A stretch of 64,000 nucleotides of DNA, taken from the NCBI GenBank assembly GCA_947561395.2, contig OX387182.1:44385949-44449948 (forward strand), in the 5' to 3' direction. Below, one piece after another: positions 22,341 through 31,788 of this stretch. The notes beneath the pieces were generated by a model. That model made no database searches. It saw only the letters and a program-made list of their open reading frames with translations, and was not told the DNA's origin. Source of the stretch: Buxus sempervirens. Taxonomy: Eukaryota > Streptophyta > Magnoliopsida > Buxales > Buxaceae. The number at the start of each line of letters is the position of its first letter. Positions within the stretch are counted from its first letter, which is position 1. A program made the translations under genes and the position numbers.

Positions 22341-23032
22341 AATAATGCCATTAACAACTTATTTGTGTGCCAAGGAAGAAAAGGAACAATACCTCTAAAT
22401 GATACTGCAAGGTGGACGATGGCGGCAACCTAGGGGATGGCTGCGAGCTAGGGCACGGCGGGTCGGTGTTTTTGGAGAAGAAGAGGTCAATGGGGAAGGA
22501 GAGTGGGGGAAAGTTGGTCGGCGTTCGTCGGCCCTGAAGAAGATGAAAATGTGAGTGGGGAAACCACCTGCATTCGCCGGCGAAGAGAGGAATGGCGAAA
22601 GGAGAGGATTTCATTTAAATAGCAAGGGTTTTTTGGAGAAGAAGATGTCAATGGGGAAGGAGATTGGGGTCGGGGTCCGTGGGGGTTCGTCGGCCTTGGA
22701 GACGAAGCAACTGTTACTCGAGAAACAAGCGTCGTTCACCGGCGAAGAAAGGAGGAAACAGGGTTCGTCGGCGTTTGTTCGTTGAGCCTGGGATTTTCGC
22801 ACAGTAGAGGAAAGGAGAGAACGAGGATGAGAGGGAAACACACACGTGTTTCCCTCTCTTTCCCCCCTTATATTCAGGGGTAATTTGGGCATTGCAAATA
22901 GGGCAAATGTGCAATGACCCCTTTCAGTAATTAAATCTCAAAAGTGGCATGTTTATGAAATTACGCATCTTTATGGCATGTTTTTCGAATATTGGCCGTA
23001 AAGTGGCACTTTTCTGAAATTTTCCCAAAATA
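22341..23032. other. GC- and CpG-rich segment with a degenerate duplication
   Basis: Segments at about 22470-22590 and 22630-22755 share GGAGAAGAAGA(G/T)GTCAATG, GGGGAAGGAGA and TTCGTCGGCC, a degenerate tandem duplication of about 160 bp. A perfect 13-bp stem (22829-22841 with 22846-22858) lies next to it. The composition resembles a gene leader or transposon promoter, but no coding exon is recognised. The tail (about 22915-23032) has the GTGGCA(T/C)GTTT wording common at Mutator-like element ends; no partner end was found. Confidence 0.4.
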
Positions 23033-23585
23033 AAAATCTCTTGAGCGAAGACATCCTCTTATAGCAAATTACTTTCAAATATTGTTTTGGACAGGTCAGC
23101 GTCAACCTATTTATTCTAATTGGATGGGGTTCGAATTGACCTGACTTAAGAAAATTAGGTTTAAACCCAACAAGACATGCTGAAACATTGGGTGGGTTGA
23201 TGGGTTAGGTTATGGTTTACTCTTTCCATGTTGTATTGCTAAAAATCATTAAAAATACATATTTTATGAATTAGTATATTATTAATTTATGCATTCTATT
23301 TAAAAAATACATATTATTAATTTATGAATGGGTTGGTAATGGGGCGAGTCAGGTTTGTCATGATTGTGGTATAAAATACCCAAAAAATGATTTTTTAAAT
23401 AGAATGCATAAATTAATAATATACTTATTCATAAAATACGTATATGTAAGATAAATTAAAACACATATTTAAATGATTTAAGGTCGTTGGTTCATCTAAA
23501 TTCTCACCCAGTTTATCCCTTACCAAAACCTAACCATTACGAGTTCGAGTTGGGCCAAACCTAGTGAGCTTCACTTGGAATCGGG

Positions 23586-23994
23586 GAAAATTATGAAAAA
23601 GGGTCACTTTTTAAAATTATTTATAAAAACAGTCCACTAAGATGTCAAATTGTAGAAAAGGACCACTTTTAAAACATAATTGGCCTGAAGAGTCATTTCT
23701 TAATGCTTGTGTTCACATATGATGCACTCTTATCTCACGTAGAATGTTTTTGTGTCCATGTAAGATGCGTTCGTATCCTATGTAAGAAACTTGCATCCCA
23801 TGTAAAATGAGTTTGTATCCCAAGTAAGGTGATCCTCAAATTTAATTATTTTTGAAAAGACATCTTATAATTTAATTTCGATGGACTTTTTTTATAATTA
23901 TGGACAAAAAGTGACCTTTTTCTGTAATTTAACATCTTAGTAGACTGTTTTTATAAATATGTTAAAAAGTGACCCTTTTTCATAATTTTTCCTA
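23586..23994. mobile_element. Nested ~400-bp MITE with ~90-bp inverted repeats
   Basis: The left end reads GGGAAAATTATGAAAAAGGG and the reverse complement of the right end reads AGGAAAAATTATGAAAAAGG. Both continue with TCACTTTTTAA...TTTATAAAAACAGTC...ACTAAGATGT. It has no coding capacity. The centre holds repeated (A/T)TGTATCC(C)A(T/A)GTAA words. It sits inside the larger inverted-repeat element, so it inserted later or is part of the same foldback. Confidence 0.7.
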
Positions 23995-24477
23995 TAGAAT
24001 TTCTCCCTCTACCGGCCCTTCTTTAATCTATTGTTTTAGGATCTTCTTTAATCCTGTGGAATAATTGAGACCTTTTAAGGAAAAATGGAAAAGATGATTT
24101 TTTCCATTTTTCTTGTCGAATAAAAAATAAAAATAAAAAATGGAAAAAAGAGAGGTGAAGAATTAAGAAGAAGAAAAACTTGATGTCCACTTGGTCTATT
24201 TGATCTCTCATTGTCACATCAGTGATCAACATACTCTTAAGTTCCTTAAGTATATGTATTAACATATTTTCTTTAATGATACTTACTTTAATAATTTTTA
24301 GCAATACAACATGGAAAGAGTAAACTATAATCCAACCCATCAACCCACCCAATGCTTCAGCATGTCTTGTTGTTGGGGGGTTTAAACCGAATTTTCTTGA
24401 GTCGGGTCAATCCGAACCCCATCCAATTAGAATAAATGGGTTGTCGCTCACCTGTCCAAAATACTATTTGAAAATGA

Positions 24478-24670
24478 TTTGAACTGTCTAATACATTATT
24501 TGAAAATGATTAAATACTATTTGAAAATGATTTGAACTGTCTAATACATTATTTGAAAATGATTAAATACTATTTGAAAATGATTTGAACTGTCTAATAC
24601 ATTATTTGAAAATGATTAAATACTATTTGACAATGATTTGAACTGTCTAATACATTATTTGAAAATGATT
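24478..24670. repeat. Four 53-bp tandem copies in the right arm
   Basis: GAACTGTCTAATACATTATT recurs at 24481, 24534, 24587 and 24640, an exact 53-bp period. Copies are almost identical (one G to C change), so the expansion is recent compared with the divergence between the two arms of the host element. Confidence 0.95.
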
Positions 24671-24709
24671 TGTTGTGAGGGATATCTTCTTTCAAGAGAG
24701 TTTTATTTA

Positions 24710-25312
24710 ACGTGCGGGATGGAGCGTTCCGTTTTTTACGTCGCCGATACACGCGTCAAAGACCGCTTCACGCTGTAAGGTATGGTGTGAAGGTTAATGC
24801 TGTAGATGATGCGGATCGAGCTTTGAGAGATCGAAATCTCAGTAGTCAGACCGACAAGAAGGTTCAGTGCTGGGACAAGACCCACACGAAAGTCTCGAGC
24901 CGCACACTCACTTGCTCTCTCTTGTCAAGTCTCTCTCACAGGTGTACCGTATCGCATTTATGGCCGTCACAGGTCGCTGTACCGTATCGCATCTATGTAC
25001 CGTATCGCATTTATTGTGGTCACAGGTCTTTGTAATGCGTCGTCACATGTCTCTGTACCGTATCGCATTTATTGTCGATACAGGTCTTTGTAATGCGTCG
25101 TCACATGTCTCTGTACCGTATCGTATTTATTGCCGTACCATGATGGATATATCTTCCACGCGCTTCACATTTGACTTTTTCTTTTGTCCCAACTCTTTTA
25201 TGCGAGGCGGGCCACCAACGACATCATCAAGTTTTAATTCATTAATCAAGTCTTAATTGTTACCAAAAAAAAAAAAAAAAAGAAAGAAAAAAAATTTATC
25301 AAGTTTTAATTA
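24710..25312. repeat. Partial unit U0 start with GTACCGTATCGCATTTAT repeats
   Basis: The word (TGT)ACCGTATCGCATTTAT recurs several times between about 24947 and 25140, separated by CACAGGTC and TAATGCGTCGTCACATGTCT segments. The same word is at 27812-27850 and 33830-33865, at the corresponding place of the two later duplication units. A poly(A) tract (about 25265-25295) follows. No coding sequence is supported. Confidence 0.6.
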
Positions 25313-25790
25313 GAGCTGGCAACCGGTCGAGTCGGATTAAGGTCGGGTCGTAGTCGGGTCAATGTTAAACGGATCGAGTTCGGGTTGACCCGATTACTGG
25401 CGGGTTGGGAAAACCCCAAACCGAACCCAACCCGCCATTAAACGGGTTCAACCCGCCAACCCGATTATATTTTTTAATTATTTTTATTTTTTCAAAAATA
25501 TTATTAAAATTGGATTATGGGGTAATCGGGTTATAATCGGGTCGGGTTCGGATCATAATTGGGTTGGCGGGTCATAATCGGGTTGATTCATGTAATTTTT
25601 TACACTTTTTTTTTTAATCGGGTCATAATTGGGTTAGCGGGTCATAATCGGGTTTGACCCGATTACAGGCGGGTTGGGAAAACCCCCAACCCGCACCCGA
25701 CCCAATTAATAAACGGGTCAACCCAACCCGTTTATAATCGGGTTAGTCTGGTTGACCCGTCGGGTCGGTTCAATTTTTGCCGTGACTGAC
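25313..25790. repeat. GGGTCGGGTT-rich repeat, probable hAT-type MITE
   Basis: It starts TAGAGCTGGCAACCGG, similar to the start of the clear MITE at 27928 (TAGGGTTGGCAATGGG), and is filled with alternating CGGGTTGACCCGATTA and GGCGGGTTGGGAAAACCCC words in both orientations. The right end (GGTCGGTTCAATTTTTGCC) is only partly complementary, so the boundaries and the class are tentative. Confidence 0.45.
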
Positions 25791-25802
25791 TGCAGAGGGC
25801 TG

Positions 25803-25970
25803 AAATCGTCTACCGCATATTCATGCGGCGGACGATACCGCCCCCTCACAAAAAAATTTTGAAATGAGAGCTGTTTTTTCACAAAAAAAATTGTGAAAAA
25901 TGTGAACCGTGAGATAGGAGCATCTCACGGTTCACATTTGGGCGGTATCGTCTGCTAGACGATTCCATCC
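25803..25970. mobile_element. Short MITE with a perfect internal 15-bp hairpin
   Basis: The ends carry AAATCGTCTA and TAGACGATT. Next inside are GGACGATACCGCC and the reverse match GGCGGTATCGTC. In the centre TGTGAACCGTGAGAT (25901-25915) and ATCTCACGGTTCACA (25922-25936) form a perfect 15-bp stem with a 6-nt loop. There is no coding capacity. Confidence 0.65.
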
Positions 25971-26265
25971 CGACTACAGATGCCACTTTATTGACTCAAT
26001 TCGCGAAACGAGATTTCTTTTGAACACATAAGATTCCATCTGCCCATGCTCAAAACGTGGGCTTCTCTTCCTGATTAAATATGGCCCTCGTTGGCCGTCC
26101 TCGATCGTGCATGGGTGTGTGCCGATATATAGACACAAACCGCTGTGGTGTTTTTTCCAATTAATTTAGGCAATTACTTCCGTTGTATGTCGTCAAAGAT
26201 GAAGTCCATTACAAATGCTGATGGTGTTAAGTAAATACACAAGTCCTTATTTAGGTTCAATCCAT
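25971..26265. repeat. Partial unit U0, DUF247-flanking duplicate
   Basis: The sequence from GATGCCACT(T/C)TATTGACTC through CCATCTGCCCATGCTCAAAA and ATGTCGTCAAAGAT to GTAAATACACAAGTCC is a diverged copy of 28722-29565 (minus the L1 insert) and 37830-38070. This unit stops before any DUF247 sequence, so it is a truncated third copy. Confidence 0.75.
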
Positions 26266-27379
26266 GCTTGGCTAATGCTGATGAGATTATGGTCGAAAAA
26301 GCATTTGACTTTTTCAACGAAAATGAAAAATTAACAAGTTCATTTCTTGCAAAAGGGGAAAATGGTCTAAAAGATGGTTGATAAAGTTTCAAAATGAGAT
26401 TCATCAGAATTAAGCTAGTGCTAGTTTAGATTAGGTTTTGGTTGACTATAATTTGAATATGTGTCAGTCATGGATTTTAGAGATTTCATGCTTTTATATG
26501 CTTTGAGAATTATTTCTTTTGTTTCGAATGGTTGATTCTTATATTTTTTTTTTAACATTCTTATACAGGTGTGATACACATAATATTTTGTTAGTCACTA
26601 TGCTATTAGGTGTTCTTTGTCCAATGAATGATATAGATTGTTTGCAGTTTATTAGTGTTTACTTCGATAAAGACTATCTCTTTTGTTGAGAAGAATCCAC
26701 ATGTAATTAGTTGGCAATTTCTTTTATTTGTATTGGTTCACTGTGAAGGTTCTTATGCTACCATCACCTTTTAACAAGATAACAATAGTATGCGGTTCGA
26801 GTATGCCATCCATCTTATGTATCGTGGATGATAAAACCATTATCCATCGCATATCCAACTTTGCTTGAGCTAGATAAGAGTTGTTTTTATAAGAGGGTAG
26901 AAACTCTATGGAAGTAAAGGATTTAAAATTTGTATGAAAAGTAAGTGCTTCAGCCACTTCAGTTCCTAGGGGAGGTATTTTTAGTTGCATTTGTATAAGA
27001 AAAGAAAAAAGAATAAAATTATAAAACATTTTCTATGTTACATCCAAACACTTAGAAATTTTCTTCCGGAAAATATTTTTCGGTGAAAATTTTTTCCCAT
27101 GAAACAAACAGAGCCTTAATGTAAAAGAATTCTATAATTTGTATTTGGTGCACTGCCGTAAATGGATGGTGCAAATTCCTCAAAGGGTTTCATAAACACA
27201 CAAAATGCTAAAACAAAGACCAAAACATCAACAGCAATATTTACGTGAAGGCAATATCATCACCTTCTTCATAACAACTTATATCATGAAGAAATTTTAT
27301 TTTGTAACCAATCTAAGATTCATGTTTAACTAGTTATGATAAACTACAACTTCAAGAACATCAGGACCCTCAGCAATGT
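26266..27379. other. Unassigned, with a MITE copy at 26955-27117
   Basis: No gene is supported. The part at about 26955-27117 is an inverted homologue of 42652-42810: both contain GGCTCTGTTTGTTT, AAGTGTTTGGATGTAACAT and TTTTATTCTTTTT(T)CTTTTC when read in one sense. That is a MITE family present twice in the window in opposite orientation. Confidence 0.5.
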
Positions 27380-27927
27380 AATATTCCAACAAGTCACTGA
27401 AACTACCTAAACTTTTAGGAGGTCAAGCACTTGTCGGTCCTGTTTTCAACATAAAGTTATTGACAAGTTAGTGTTAGCAAAATTAAGTGTTAATCATGTG
27501 AAAAAATGTGGGTTATGTTCCCTATGCCATGTAAACATGCCTACCATACCTCATAATAGGAGATGGACTAGGGTCCAGATCATTTATTAGATTCAACCAC
27601 TACTCCAAAGGAATTTACAATGTTTGCAATACTGCATGTATCACAACTTAAATTATCAAAAGTAAATGGTTTATGAGACTTTTTTTTGATAGAAAAATCG
27701 TTTGTGAGACTGAATTTCTGCGTACTTGTCTTTCTTATTAACTCTTGCCAATTCTCTCTCTCTTTTTTTTTTTTAATGGATATTGCCAAGTCTATCTCAC
27801 GTTAGTCTTGAACCGTATCACATTTATTCTGAACCGTATCCATTTATTCTGAACCACTGTATGGGTTTCCGTACCATGACGGCGGAACAAAGCAAGGAAG
27901 ATGAGAAGCGTTAGGAGGAGGAGGAGA

Positions 27928-28459
27928 TAGGGTTGGCAATGGGTCGGATATATATCCGAATCCGATCCTAAAATCCCGAATCCGATCCGAAAATATAGAT
28001 CCGTGGTTCGAATACGGATATCGGATTTCAGATCCGACCGAATTCGGATCCGAATCCGAATCTGTCCATATCCGATCCGAAAAATATCCGAACCGAAATC
28101 AACATATACTTTTCATTACATCATTAGTAAACTTTGTATAAACCATGGTTGAACTATCCTTATTCATATCTTGCTTTAATATTTATATGGCTCATTAGTT
28201 TTGATAATTAAAATTTGCTTTAATAGTTAAACTTGACTTTTGAATTTTAAGTTCAAATCGGATCTAATTCGGATCGAATTCGGATTTCGATTATTTATTC
28301 GGTCGAATTTCGAATTCGGATCTAATTCGGTTTCGAATTCGGATTCACATATAAAAGATCCGTCGGATTTCGGATCGAATTCGGATATCGGATTTTTATT
28401 TTCGGTTCAGATTCGGATCATGACAGATCCGTACCGTATTCGACCCGTTGCCACCCCTA
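27928..28459. mobile_element. hAT-type MITE, 532 bp, private to U1
   Basis: It starts TAGGGTTGGCAATGGGTCGG, and its reverse-complemented end is TAGGGGTGGCAACGGGTCG, a clear inverted terminal pair. The flanks GGAGGAGA (27920-27927) and AGAGGAGA (28460-28467) match at 7 of 8 bases, the size expected for hAT elements. The interior is made of TCGGAT, CCGAAT and ATCCGA words. U2 has the empty site at about 34030 (GCGTTAGCTGGAGATCG), confirming insertion after the duplication, or loss from U2. Confidence 0.85.
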
Positions 28460-28796
28460 AGAGGAGATCGAGAAGGAGAGATACGATATCACCATTAGTC
28501 ACACCGGGTTCAGACGAACGACGGGGAGTAATGGGAAACGCCTCCAGTCTTTACGTCGAGCCACTCAACGCCTCCATGCCCATCTTAGACATCCCATCAA
28601 ATTTTAACAGGGCCTTGTTGTCGTTAGCTGGCCTCATTGATTCTGCTTGTCATGCGGGCCCATGGAAGTAGATAGTCATGTGTATGAAATGTGATTGTCA
28701 GAAGTAACAGAGGGTGACTAAATAAAGATGCCACTCTATTGACTCAATTGGCGAGACGAGATTTCTTTTGAATTACATAGGATTCCATCTGCCCAT

Positions 28797-29314
28797 TTTT
28801 TTTTCTTTTTTGGGAATGCGGAGATTACATACATTTAATAAACAAAAACCACATTACAGAAAATACCAGAACCACCATAGTGTCCACCACATCGCCTATG
28901 TCTCGGAAACAAAATATCAGATTAGCAGTAGGAGCCACGGTAACCAGCTGGAAATCAACGGTTAATTCTGACAAAGGGTCCGCATATGAGTGGATTAAAC
29001 TGAAATCTCCCAACGGAGGGGAGGAAACCGTCGCCAATGGCAAGGTAAGGAGAAGTGGACGAGAAACCGGCAAGCCGGTTCTCCGCCACGTAAGGAGACA
29101 TAGGTTAGCAGGATTAACCATGGCAATCTCATTCCAAGAGACAACAAAAACAACTAGATAAAAATCCCGACCAACACAACCATAAGCAACAACAAAAAAA
29201 CCCCACCATATCACTGGCACCGGCAGGACCAAACACTGTAAACATATAAATACACATATAAACCCTAGCCACGAGGGATAAACTATACCAAAAAAGGGTA
29301 TATGCAAGACCATT
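28797..29314 (-). mobile_element. 5'-truncated L1-like retroposon with 17-bp target duplication
   Basis: A 518-bp insert is bounded by GGATTCCATCTGCCCAT at 28780-28796 and 29315-29331. U2 has that sequence only once (about 37886), so the empty site is visible. The left edge begins with a T-rich run (poly(A) tail on the minus strand) preceded in sense by TTTATTAAATGTATGTAATC, an L1 3'-end style. It encodes no complete protein. Confidence 0.8.
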
Positions 29315-29910
29315 GGATTCCATCTGCCCATGCTCAAAACGTGGGTTTTTCTTCCTAATTAAATATGGCCCTCGTTCGCCGTCCTCGTGCACCATGAGGT
29401 GTGCCGATCCATATACTTTTTTTTTTGGGTAACAGTGCCGATCTATAGACACGAACCGCTGTGGTGTTTTTTGCAATTAATCTAGGCAATTCCTTCCCTT
29501 GGATGTCGTCAAAGATTAAGTCCATTACAAACGCTAATGGTGTTAAGTAAATACACAAGTCCTTACTTACACAAGAACGGCAGATTTGATTTATAAACCT
29601 TTCCAATTGTTTTTTTTTATTAGATTTATTATACATAGAAACAAAATGATAATTAATTAGACTTTTCTATTCAACAAATAACTCAAAATTAGATAATCAA
29701 TACTTTTTTTTCTTCTGATATTGATGAGAGATTGTAATCTCTTTAATTAACCAAAATAATCAAAATTTCATTTAAATGTACACGTTTCTAATAGGGCTAC
29801 AACTGTTTGGACCGGGTTGACTTCAATCCGAGACTAAGCTGAATTTGTGAGATTCAGCTCAAACTGAATCGAACCCGATCTTCTCAAACCGTAAACGGAA
29901 CCAAACAAAA

Positions 29911-30236
29911 ATGTTAAAACCTAAAACCAAACCATACACCCAACCCAAGTTGCACATCAAATTTGGCTCAGTTCGGACCAGGCCAATTTCACAAGCTACT
30001 TTCAATGAATAAACAAAATTTCCGCAATAGGAAAGTTATGTTTACAAAATACAAAAACCAAAAAAGAAAGAAAATGTTAAAACCTAAAACCAAACCATAC
30101 ACCCACCCAAGTTGCACATCAAATTTGGCTCAGTTCGGACCAGGCCAATTTCACAAGCTACTTTCAATGAATAAACAAAATTTCCGCAATAGGAAAGTTA
30201 TGTTTACAAAATACAAAAACCAAAAAAGAAAGAAAA
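29911..30236. repeat. 163-bp near-perfect tandem duplication in U1
   Basis: 29911-30073 and 30074-30236 are identical except for one missing base (CACCCAACCC versus CACCCACCC). U2 has a single copy (about 38419-38580). The duplication therefore happened in U1 alone and recently. It lies downstream of the DUF247 stop codon. Confidence 0.95.
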
Positions 30237-30339
30237 TATGCTTATAGAGAACCGTCCATATTTCTTCTCTCATATCTTCTCCCTCTTCCAGGTGGTCATT
30301 ACATTACCATGATCACTGGAAGCCTTCCTGAAATTTTAT

Positions 30340-31788
30340 TCACCTTCGGGGGAATACAGTAAAGTAAGTTTGTGTAAGACTTGTACCAAGAAAAATAACT
30401 GCAACAATTAAAGCAATAAGAGTCCAGGGGCTACGGAAGTAGTTATGCCACATTTCAGCTAACCACAAACTACTCTTGCTCTTGTATCGCCTTTCAATGT
30501 CTCGTTTTACCATGCAGTATGCAGTATAGGAGGGAATCAGGTTCTTACTAATGTGATTGAAGAGATCAGCCACTTGGTCATCGCTGCCTAGAGAATGATT
30601 TAAAACCCCACTTTTTCTGAGTATTTTGACATCGTCATGATGATCAATGAGCGAATCCATGAAGCAGATGAAGTCGGTAAACCTGTTGTCCTCTGGATCA
30701 TCCTCCTTGGACATCTCATAGGCCAGCGTATTCAGAAAAATGGCCTTGGTTGAGGTGTCAATGGTGATCTCAGGGAGTGTTAGATATGCGGAGATTAGGT
30801 TAGAGCTGAAACGGATGTCAGCTGGATAAGCAAAAGATTTTACCTTGAACCTGACCCCAACTGACTGGAGCTCTTTCGCTGAACGAAATGATGTCTCTTC
30901 CAACCAATCTTCCAACCAATCATACTCATCAGACTTACCAGGACGTAGTTTTGCACCTTTCTTGGGGCCTAGATACATCTTCCGAAATATGTCGAGGAGA
31001 TGAAGGTGATCTTCCGTTTCTTCTGGATCTATGGAAATCGAAGGAATAAAATCTACTTGATTTTCATACATTTTGCGAATGAATTTGTAGTAGAAAACAT
31101 GTGAAGATGGTAGGTTACCAGGTACAAAAACTAGTAAGGCATTGATTACAACTGAAGGAAGCTGGTTCTCCACCATGAGCAAGTCTCGAGCTATAAGAGT
31201 TATAGAATGAGAGCTCATCATATGTAACTTTTTAATTTGATCAGATTTATATCTAAAGGAGCGCATGAACTCGAGAAGGAAGCAACCATCCAAAAACATA
31301 ATCCTTGCCAATTGTTTGTTGTCATTGAACGCAGCCTTATCAGGGCAATTAACATAGTAATTCCTTGCTTCTTCGGAGACCTCTCGTACTTTGTTGAAGA
31401 TTTCATCGACGCTCTTTCCAGATATTTTGATAAAATCATTAGCCAGCACAATCTTGAGGTACTCTCCTTCCTCGAGACCAGCCTTTCCATGGTGATATAG
31501 ACCAATGGAAACAACCTGAGGATCATAACATGTTTTGTCAGACTCCACCTCCCGCAACACAGGTAGAACTTTTGGTATTTTAGCCCTTTGAGGAAGACGG
31601 GTACTGGGATCCCACTTAACAATGGACTTTAACCGCTCTGGGATAATAGTTTGGCTGGGATCCCACTGAGCGATGGACTCTAACAACTGTTGCACCTCGA
31701 TATTTTGCTCTGTGGCTTCACTTGTATGTACTTCACCGGCATTCGCCATCGATGCATGAACCCTATTTGGACAATTTTTGTTTGACAT
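30340..31788 (-). CDS. DUF247 (UPF0481) membrane-anchored protein
   Basis: A single uninterrupted frame of 482 residues, usual for this plant family. Recognisable blocks: KIPKVLPVLREV near residue 70, YDPQVVSIGLYHHGK near 92, RIMFLDGCFLLEFMRSF near 163, a LLMVENQLPSVVINALL segment near 205, a GVLNHSLGSDDQVADLF segment near 395 and a C-terminal hydrophobic helix (about residues 455-475, WTLIALIVAVIFLGTSL) that would anchor it to a membrane. The family's biochemical role is unknown; in grasses two DUF247 genes are the pollen-side self-incompatibility factors, which says nothing certain about this one. The ATG at 31788 is kept in the U2 copy. A 5'-UTR intron is likely upstream. It is the only DUF247 copy here without damage. 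Confidence 0.92.
   Translation of the reverse strand: MSNKNCPNRVHASMANAGEVHTSEATEQNIEVQQLLESIAQWDPSQTIIPERLKSIVKWDPSTRLPQRAKIPKVLPVLREVESDKTCYDPQVVSIGLYHHGKAGLEEGEYLKIVLANDFIKISGKSVDEIFNKVREVSEEARNYYVNCPDKAAFNDNKQLARIMFLDGCFLLEFMRSFRYKSDQIKKLHMMSSHSITLIARDLLMVENQLPSVVINALLVFVPGNLPSSHVFYYKFIRKMYENQVDFIPSISIDPEETEDHLHLLDIFRKMYLGPKKGAKLRPGKSDEYDWLEDWLEETSFRSAKELQSVGVRFKVKSFAYPADIRFSSNLISAYLTLPEITIDTSTKAIFLNTLAYEMSKEDDPEDNRFTDFICFMDSLIDHHDDVKILRKSGVLNHSLGSDDQVADLFNHISKNLIPSYTAYCMVKRDIERRYKSKSSLWLAEMWHNYFRSPWTLIALIVAVIFLGTSLTQTYFTVFPRR

Larger units (their letters stand above)
23033..24709. mobile_element. 1.68-kb element with long terminal inverted repeats
   Basis: The left arm (about 23033-23255) and right arm (about 24283-24709) are inverted copies. 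Shared blocks include TTTATTCTAATTGGATGGGG, AAGACATGCTGAA(A/G)CATTGG and CTCTTTCCATGTTGTATTGC. The right arm is lengthened by four 53-bp tandem copies. No transposase is encoded inside, so this would be a non-autonomous, foldback-like element. A second nested inverted repeat (about 23247-23312 with 23380-23445) and a MITE (23586-23994) lie inside. I could not identify the target duplication. Confidence 0.7.

Noticed and set aside
24712-25256. Two overlapping plus-strand frames over 100 codons
   Set aside because: Most of the length is the GTACCGTATCGCATTTAT repeat. Codon content follows the repeat and no homologous domain is seen.
28240-28671. 143-codon plus-strand frame
   Set aside because: Its first half is inside the hAT-type MITE made of TCGGAT words and its second half runs into U1 flanking DNA, so it is a chance fusion.
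28825-29476. Minus-strand frames of 115-170 codons
   Set aside because: They cross the L1-like insert and its target duplication, so they cannot represent an ancestral gene. The hydrophobic stretches are T-rich translation.
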